Origin: Rutidosis leptorrhynchoides
Taxonomy: Eukaryota > Streptophyta > Magnoliopsida > Asterales > Asteraceae
Reading direction: 5' to 3'
Assembly: GCF_046630445.1 (NCBI RefSeq)
Contig: NC_092338.1
Coordinates: forward strand, 207,473,501-207,537,500
DNA length: 64,000 bases
The position numbers and the translations under genes are program-made. Positions 58,001 to 64,000 of this stretch are shown here, piece by piece. Numbering within the stretch: the stretch's first letter is position 1; each line of letters begins with the position of its first letter. The notes beneath the pieces were generated by a model. It saw nothing but the letters and a program-made list of their open reading frames with translations. It searched no databases and was not told the DNA's origin.

Positions 58001-58933
58001 TAGTAATTAAAATACTGTTAAATAATAATTTATAATAATAATAATAGAATTAATAATAAAGATATTTATAATAATAATAATAATCATATTATTACTAAAA
58101 TCATATTTATAATAATGATAACGAATAAATGTTATTTATAATGATATTGATAATTATAATATTAATGATAATAATACTAATAATAATAATATCAAAATAA
58201 TACTAATTATGATAAAAGAAATAATAATTTCAATAATTTTAAATAAAAAGATAGTTTCTTTAATTATTCAAAATAATAATAATCATGTTTATAATTAATT
58301 TATAATTTTTACTACCAATTATGATATTGATAAAGATAACAATAATTTTAGTAAAGATAACAAGTTAAATGTACTAAATTTTCATCTTTATATATTATAT
58401 ATAATAATATAAATAATACTGATATTAATATTAATATTAGTATTAATAATAATAATGCAAGTAATAATAATATCACTATAACAACTATATTTTAACTTGT
58501 AATAAGATTTCATATAATAACCTTACATATTATTAATCATGTAATACTTATGTTATATAATAACACATTCTATGTATAATATATTATACATATAATGATA
58601 ATTATACATAGTAATCATATAGATTCATTTTAATTTACACTTTATTGTTTTGTATCTTATTTTACATATTCGAATCTAATATTTAATTTTTATATTTTAT
58701 AATTTCAAATTATATATATTTACATATATATATATATATATATACACATATATATATATACATATTTATTTATCAACAATTGTTCGTGAATCGTCGGAAA
58801 TAGTCAAAGGTCAAATTCATACATGAACACCGTTCCAAAGTTTTTGAGATTCAGTTTAACAGACTTTGATTATCGTGTCGAATGAATATAAAGATTAAGT
58901 TTAAATTTGGTCGGAAATTTCCGGGTCGTCACA
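55018..58933 (-). repeat. element D right LTR (3.92 kb)
   Basis: Starts TTTAATGACCC exactly like the left LTR and ends GGGTCGTCACA. It holds the minisatellite (about 55525-55910), both conserved boxes (56015-56027 and 56076-56088), the tRNA-like module (57001-57076) and an interrupted (AT)n (about 58722-58760). Confidence 0.9.
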
Positions 58934-58938
58934 AATAT

Positions 58939-59376
58939 AGCAGGTGGGCTTGTAATGGCACCCGAATGATAATTACGCAGATGTTAGCCAAGTCAGTGAA
59001 AGCCGAAATTATTATGGGCACCCGCGTCGGTGAGAAGGTCTTTTTCCCAAGAATGAGCCTTATCCACAAGGAACCAACGTTGCCGTTCATTCTGAAGAGA
59101 CAACAATTCCCGTTAAAAATCTCATACGCGATGACTATAAACAAAAGCCAGGGTCAATCACTCAACCAAATTGGAGTTTATCTACCAAAACCTCTATTCG
59201 GTCACGGGCAGCTCTATGTTGCGCTGTCGAGAGCTACATCATCGGGCGGTTTGAAACTGGTAATTAAAAAACACGAAGACCACGGGCCTAACGTAACCAA
59301 AAATATTGTCTACACAGATTTTTTGTCCGCAATTACCGACTTCGAGGCAGCACCACCTGCCCGTTCCACCTGCTAA
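58939..59376 (+). pseudogene. Helitron PIF1 helicase C-terminus
   Basis: Continues the protein interrupted at 47064: NGTRMIITQMLAKSVKAEII, then GTRVGEKVFFPRMSLIHKEP, KRQQFPLKISYAMTINKSQG (helicase motif V region), GHGQLYVALSRATSSGGLKL (motif VI) and NIVYTDFLSAI, ending at TAA 59374-59376. One base appears to be missing in the GGL-CNG junction (58949-58954) relative to the usual GGLCNGTR. Otherwise the frame is clean. Confidence 0.88.
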
Positions 59377-59461
59377 AGAAGACCACATCCACAGATGAAT
59401 TATGTATATAGTTAATATATATTTATATTTAGTACTAATTATTTTTTTTCCCTTTGATAGT

Positions 59462-60960
59462 ATGGTACAAATAACGGGACTTGGGAAACTAATACCGGGT
59501 GATAGAGACAGAACAATTGCAGCGAGAATCTATCGTAAATGGGTGACTTACAGCTATCACAACCAGACTCCAACTGGTTACTGTTGCATGCTTATCGAAG
59601 AAATGGTATTCTCGTCTTACATCTCTATTAACCTGTTTTCCTCTTTTATTTATACCGTCTGTTTGATGCTTTTTACGTGGTACAGAACTACCCTATGCTT
59701 GTGAATATGCAATACAGCGATAAGGAATATTTTGACGAACTTATGCACTTGAACAAGGTGTATGTGATAACAAACTTCTCGACTCATGCTACAACTCGGT
59801 GGGAGAAAATATTACCAGGCCCAATGACATTGTCGTTTGATCGCAACACAAATTTTGAAGAGCTTCCATTTGCAGACTATCCTGATCATTACTTCCAGTT
59901 TGTAGCTTATAATCAACTACGTACACGTGTCCCCAGCACCACTGTTCTCGCTGGTATGTTTTGCATAATTGCATAATAACTTATAATTTAAAATTAAGTT
60001 CTTAAACATACATTCATATGAAATGCACGTGAACAGACTACATTGGCTGCATTGATCGCCTTGAAGACCTAGTGGTCATCGGAGACGTTAACCACAAACA
60101 GCTTATAAGAAGAACAATCGACCTCACAAATCTTGAGTAAGTCATCATTTACCATATAAAAACAAATAAATGCATTGTTTGGGATTTTCTTTATTTACTT
60201 TGCAAAATTTCAAACACAACAGCATTTATTCAATAGAATGTGTTAACGGGAATAGACTGGCTTGCTTTTCGCAACACGAGTAACCGGCAAGAATTACTTC
60301 TAACAAAGTGCGAATTTTTTCCCCCCTGTTTTTTTTAGCATGTATTTCTAACTAAAGGTTTGGCATGCATTTGTGCACAGTGGTGACACAATTCAGCTAA
60401 CTCTCTAGAACGATCTCGCAACTGCTTTTGACTCGGACGCATACAACGCTATGGAAAAACCAGTTGTTTTGGCAGTCAGCTCGTGTCGGTATAAGCTTTA
60501 CCATGGTATCTAACAATTAAAAACACGGCCTTTGTAATTACTACATGTAATTGTTATGCGCCCATTAAAAAATTTTATAACCATTTGCCTGTTTTTTCAC
60601 TTTGTTTTGTAAAAGGGGAACTCCAGCTTGCTTGTACCCAGGCAATACATTGTTATTTCAATCCACCAATACCCGAATTTAATGACTCGATAGATGAGTA
60701 AGCATTGTCTTTTAACCTAGCATCGTATGGCTTTTTAAAAATACCACGTGCTGCTAATTTGCAGTGAATATTGGTGCAGCCACCGGGCGCGTTATTTGGC
60801 AAACCCACCAACTGTCCAGTTACAGAAGCAGGAGCAAACAAAGAAAGGAGAACCAGAAGAAGGGAGTCCAAAGAAGACAGCTAAGCGAAGTTTATTCCCC
60901 GAAGACACCAAGAAAGGTAACGCTGGAGCAAAGAGAAAGTGTAGGAGGCTTCTGGCCTGA
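59462..60960 (+). pseudogene. Helitron RPA70-like gene, six exons, one internal stop
   Basis: Directly downstream of the helicase, same strand. Likely exons are 59462-59605, 59686-59953, 60037-60135, 60381-60505, 60616-60697 and 60765-60960, each bounded by GT/AG. The protein starts MVQITGLGKLIPGDRDRTIA, with RIYRKWVTYSYHNQTPTGYC, FADYPDHYFQFVAYNQL, DYIGCIDRLEDLVVIGD and EKPVVLAVSSCR. This is the OB-fold/DUF223 pattern of 'replication protein A 70 kDa DNA-binding subunit B-like' proteins. The tail is Lys-rich (KKTAKRSLFPEDTKK). RPA-like proteins carried by plant Helitrons are thought to bind the single-stranded transposition intermediate. A TAG stands where the family has Trp (LTLW; about 60407-60409), the only stop I noticed. 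Confidence 0.8.
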
Positions 60961-61460
60961 TCGCAAGCGGGGTAGCGGGCACAATCAGCGATTTTTTTTG
61001 GTTTGGCGACTGGAAGTTTGTAAACCAGGTTACTTGGTGCTTTTTTGCAAAACTTTTTATCCCGAATGTTAATCATGTGTATGCTTGCTGGAAATTTGGT
61101 TTGTGTACTTCTATTTGTAATCCTTAGCTACTTTAGGGTGTAGATTATCATTGTCTGTTAACTTCCTGTTCCTTGGTTAAACAATTTGATCTGTAAATTA
61201 TGGTTTTTATGTATTGGTGTATTACTGCAAATTTCCATTAGGAAATGCAATCTTTTAAGTGAATATGCTGAGTCAGGTAATTTCAGCATGTCTGTGTAAT
61301 TAGTTGCATTCTGTTTGTTGCCTTTATAGTCAGTATTTTCACATATATTAACTGCTTCTAAATCGTTAGATTTATCAAATACCTATAACGTGCGAGGGTA
61401 AATTTTGAAGCGCTTTAAACTTTCCAAATCTTTAGATTTATCAAATTTCTATCATACATG
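60961..61460 (+). other. Helitron 3' non-coding region
   Basis: No gene. Two direct repeats of TTAGATTTATCAAAT about 63 bp apart (about 61367 and 61430) lie just before the terminus. Confidence 0.6.
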
Positions 61461-61491
61461 TCTAGCCGCGTAGCGCGTACCTTCAATCTTG
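61461..61491 (+). terminator. Helitron 3' terminus (hairpin and CTRR-like end)
   Basis: CGCG-TAG-CGCG (61467-61477) can form the short GC-rich stem typical of Helitron 3' ends, followed after 10 bases by CTTG (one change from CTRR) and a T, the expected host base. The hairpin acts as the transposition stop signal in the family. Confidence 0.65.
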
Positions 61492-62124
61492 TTCATATCA
61501 AATTTAACATAACATCTTGTCGTCACTGATAAGTGATACAGTAATCGAATTGTACTTTATACATTTACATATGAAATTTTAAAAATTATATGTGCAAATA
61601 TAAAAGAAAACCATAAACATAAATATAAACTTTAACATAATTGTCTAAAATTGTTCATTTTGTTAAAAATCGCTAAAGTTATAATTTAAATTTATGTTAA
61701 AAAGTTGACCAATTTTGACTTTGACCGACTTTGTTTACCAAATTTGAGTTTGACCCAATCAATCGGCGTTGGCCTATTAATTAAATGGATTTTGAACGAA
61801 TTACCCTTAAGAATGAGTAATCGGAGATTAATCGAAAAGTAATCGAATTTTTTAACATTGCATATATACATTCATTTCATTGGAACTTTGTAAGAGAAAA
61901 ATATTATTATTGTTTGTTGGGAAAATCAAACAAACTAGAATATGAAAATAATAAAACAATATAATTAGGCACGTATATTGGTTTCCGAAATTCTTACAAT
62001 TCGGATCTAAGTCCCACAGAATGTTGACAACACCACGAGGGAATAGGAACATAAATGCGAGTGTTTTATTTCTATATTACTCTTCACGCTAACCCCTATA
62101 AATCATCTCACAAACACACGATTC
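61492..62124. other. intergenic, nothing recognised
   Basis: AT-rich DNA with several TTGACC/GTTTGACC motifs (61700-61760) and no coding or repeat signature I can name. Some TTTGAC-rich blocks could be decayed repeat. Confidence 0.5.
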
Positions 62125-62425
62125 TTTTTTAACGTTGATTAAGAGTCATTGACGGATGCCGAGCGCAATGTCACACCTACACACCCGATCATTTCCATGG
62201 TATAAATCACTACAATCATACTGCTCCTTAGGAAGAAACTCTCACGACGAATCCATACTGACATCGCGTGTAGTAAAACCCCTCGGGTGAGGCCCGGATG
62301 CCAGACGTCCGCAACTTTCATGGCTAATGAAATGGACGAGATAACAACAAAGAAAATTTTACAGCGAGTGAAAGTCGAACCCCTTACATTTCATACGGGA
62401 AGACTAAAGTCACTACCACTCCAAT
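62125..62425 (-). mobile_element. possible tRNA-derived SINE
   Basis: Read on the minus strand, AGTGGTAGTGACTTTAGTC (A-box-like) is followed about 30 bp later by GGGGTTCGACTTTC (B-box-like, about 62369-62385). Next comes a GC-richer body with GCATCCGGGCCTCACCCGAG and a T-rich end. This head-body arrangement and the ~300-bp size fit a plant SINE. No target duplication was identified. Confidence 0.4.
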
Positions 62426-62847
62426 TCCTTATTATTACAAACACACAATTACTGATGTAAAACTTTTTTAGAGTGAATTTACAGAAAGCTCCGTTAGTAG
62501 ATAGTATAGGATAATTACAACGACTTACAAAATTATGAGTTTCAATAATAAATTTCTACCACAATCTTGAAGTCGTGATTAAGAAGAATAAAAAAAAAAA
62601 AAAAAAAAAAAAAAAATACCCAAAAAGGTCCCATTTCTTCATATGATAACAAGCAAAGGAAAAACTATTAGGATAACGTAGAATTTTTAGATTAAGTGGT
62701 ATTAATTTATATTAACTTTGTAGTAAAAGTAATAAGATTGTTGTAATGTACGGAACAAGTATAATTGGTGTTAGGAACACCGATTGTACCATGTCAACCC
62801 AAACCGGTGTTGGTAACATCGATTTATCCTCCATATATGCTGTGTAC
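62426..62847. other. intergenic with a 27-bp poly-A run
   Basis: The A-run at 62590-62616 is preceded by AAGAAGAAT. It could be a retroposon tail, but no head or target duplication was found. The rest is AT-rich and featureless. Confidence 0.5.
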
Positions 62848-63251
62848 CAGTGTTGTAAATCTCCCGAAATCTCCCCGAGATCTTCCTTGAGATCTCGTTT
62901 TTAGAAGGCAACCGAGACGAGATGTTCATCTCCCGAGATTTCTCGATCAACGGGGTCAAACTTAGTCAAAACCACGATTTTTAGGATTTTCTTGCTAATT
63001 TGTAAGATTTTTTTGTAAAATTCGTAATTTCTAAGCTTTTTTCGCTCATTTCTTGTATATTATTTTTAAAATCTCGTAAAAACCTATATGAATATACATA
63101 TATTTATGTTTTTATGTATATTTTTATTAAAAAAACTATAAAGTCAACGTAAGTTAACGTCCGAGATCTCCCAGAGATTATTCCGAGATGCCGAGATCTC
63201 CCTAAAAAAATCCAAACGAGATCTCCCCGAGATCCGAATTCTCCAACCTTG
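62848..63251. mobile_element. hAT-type MITE (404 bp)
   Basis: Ends CAGTGTTG and CAACCTTG (imperfect inverted repeats, hAT-like CA...TG termini) are flanked by CTGTGTAC (62840-62847) and ATGTGTAC (63252-63259), an 8-bp duplication with one change. Both arms are packed with GAGATCTC-type motifs (CTCCCGAGATT, CCGAGATCTCCC) that let the element fold back. There is no coding capacity. It is mobilised in trans if at all. Confidence 0.65.
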
Positions 63252-63259
63252 ATGTGTAC

Positions 63260-63672
63260 TAAGGTTAAAGCTAAACATCAGACATTGTATCAAACCAGCC
63301 TTAGCAATGTCGGTTTGATAAAATTTCGGACAGAAAAAATGGCTTTCCCAATGCCGATTTGTATAAACTCTAATTTTTGTAACTCTTGAAGCTCGTAAAG
63401 ATTTAAGACTAAAGATTTTAAAGGCCTAAAGACCTCTGAATATGATGCTATAGAGTGGAATGAAGAAAAGATTTTGAAGTACTGCTAGTATGGTATATTC
63501 TAAAATGTATAGATTTTTGATTTTATAGTATAGATTGTTATTGTTAAATTGTTTTGGGATGTTCACTTCAAAATGCCCCACCTCTTGTAATTTTATTTTG
63601 AATGATATAACATTTTGCCGGGGTTGCGTCCCCTTTTCCAAAAAAAATTGTAACCCTAGTTCTTGACACATT
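63260..63672. other. intergenic, likely upstream region of the terminal ORF
   Basis: No repeat or gene recognised. It includes GCTTTCCCAATGCCGATTTG, echoing TGTTAGGAACACCGATT upstream of the MITE, and a TTCCAAAAAA run just before the putative core promoter. Confidence 0.4.
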
Positions 63673-63680
63673 ATAAATAG
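63673..63680 (+). promoter_or_regulatory. candidate TATA box
   Basis: TATAAATA lies 75 bp upstream of an ATG (63755) in a pyrimidine-rich leader-like context (ACTACCCCCAATTTCTATAT), typical of a plant core promoter. Confidence 0.45.
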
Positions 63681-63754
63681 ACTACCCCCAATTTCTATAT
63701 TTTCACACATATTTCGCTCAACTATCTTGATCATTTGTTAACTTGTAATTTAAT

Positions 63755-64000
63755 ATGTCTTATGGTGATGTTAATTCGAGGGCACTTGAAACTGAAAGTT
63801 GTCAAATTTTAGTTCCAAATTGAACAACAAATTGTCGAGAATGCAAAATGTTTGAGTTTATTGACTTAGCTTGTCTTGTAAAAGACAACTTCCCAATGTT
63901 TCCAGCGTTGTTTGGAAGTTCAATAACCGCTTTGAATACAAACGTCGTGCGAGCGTTCAAACGGTACATTTCAGACTGGATGCCAAGATTACGTCTGAGA
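63755..64000 (+). pseudogene. putative gene start, cut by window end, one in-frame stop
   Basis: From ATG 63755 the frame reads MSYGDVNSRALETESCQILV, reaches a TGA at 63821-63823 and then stays open for 59 codons to the window end (CRECKMFEFIDLACLVKDNF, then ...RAFKRYISDWMPRLRLR). Composition after the stop looks protein-like, with a CX2C. It may be a gene with one nonsense change, or the stop may lie in an intron or a shorter upstream ORF. I do not recognise the family. Confidence 0.35.

Larger units (their letters stand above)
47070..58933 (-). mobile_element. LTR element D: large non-autonomous Ty3/Gypsy derivative
   Basis: Perfect 5-bp target duplication AATAT (47065-47069 and 58934-58938) within the helicase codons. 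LTRs are 47070-51086 and 55018-58933, interior 51087-55017. Orientation is minus, with the primer site at 55004-55015 and the purine-tract side at 51087. It is related to B and A but has its own LTR features (minisatellite, doubled conserved box, unusual LTR ends). The LTR copies are very similar by eye (single-base differences tens of bases apart). It has no recognisable protease, RT or integrase and is a broken fossil. Confidence 0.9.

Noticed and set aside
58882-58938. Upstream extension of the helicase C-terminal frame
   Set aside because: This part is LTR sequence of element D read through by chance. Helitron sequence starts at 58939.
60792-61076. Minus-strand ORF opposite the RPA tail
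   Set aside because: Shadow of the last RPA exon, with no independent evidence.

Overview
The window is plant nuclear DNA: AT-rich, full of (AT)n and (ATT)n microsatellites, with plant-type introns, plant LTR-retrotransposon hallmarks (initiator-Met and Asp tRNA primer sites) and a plant-type Helitron with an RPA-like accessory gene. The repeat families look like those of the daisy family (Asteraceae). That is recollection, not something proven here. Almost everything is a stack of transposable elements; no intact host gene was recognised.

Layout. Positions 1-2800 hold the end of an unidentified exon, minisatellite and microsatellite DNA, and a degenerate SANT/Myb-like ORF of the PIF/Harbinger-associated type. 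From about 2805 to 61491 lies one Helitron (+ strand, about 8.1 kb once insertions are subtracted) encoding a Rep/PIF1-helicase protein and an RPA-like protein. It has been split by three separate LTR-element insertions, and a fourth sits inside one of those. Element A (2851-12982, +) lies near the Helitron 5' end. Element B (15050-43638, -) lies in the Rep N-terminal region (target duplication CCAGG). Element C (26441-43268, +, Athila lineage, target duplication GTTAC) sits inside the right LTR of B. Element D (47070-58933, -, target duplication AATAT) lies in the PIF1 helicase domain. The order of events is therefore Helitron first, then A, B and D in unknown relative order, and C after B.

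Elements A, B and D form one superfamily of large non-autonomous Ty3/Gypsy-derived elements. They have 3-4 kb LTRs and about 3.5-4 kb of internal sequence without recognisable protease, reverse transcriptase or integrase. Inside are a short gag-like coiled-coil ORF, a trace of a chromovirus-type pol C-terminus next to the polypurine tract, and a degenerate tract derived from a host poly(A)-binding protein. Their LTRs share a tRNA-like module next to an (ATT)n array and a conserved box, CTGAGAATACATG. Element C is a full-length Athila-type fossil with gag, protease, RT, RNase H and integrase regions, an extra zinc-knuckle ORF and a long open ORF in the env-like position.

After the Helitron 3' end (61492-64000) come intergenic DNA, a possible tRNA-derived SINE, a 27-bp poly-A run, a 404-bp hAT-type MITE, and a TATA-led reading frame that runs off the end of the window.

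The observations most worth follow-up are the PABP-derived tract shared by three diverged elements, the tRNA-like/(ATT)n module in all six of their LTRs, and the recurring paired palindromes of the ATGCGATCGCAT type in the Athila element.
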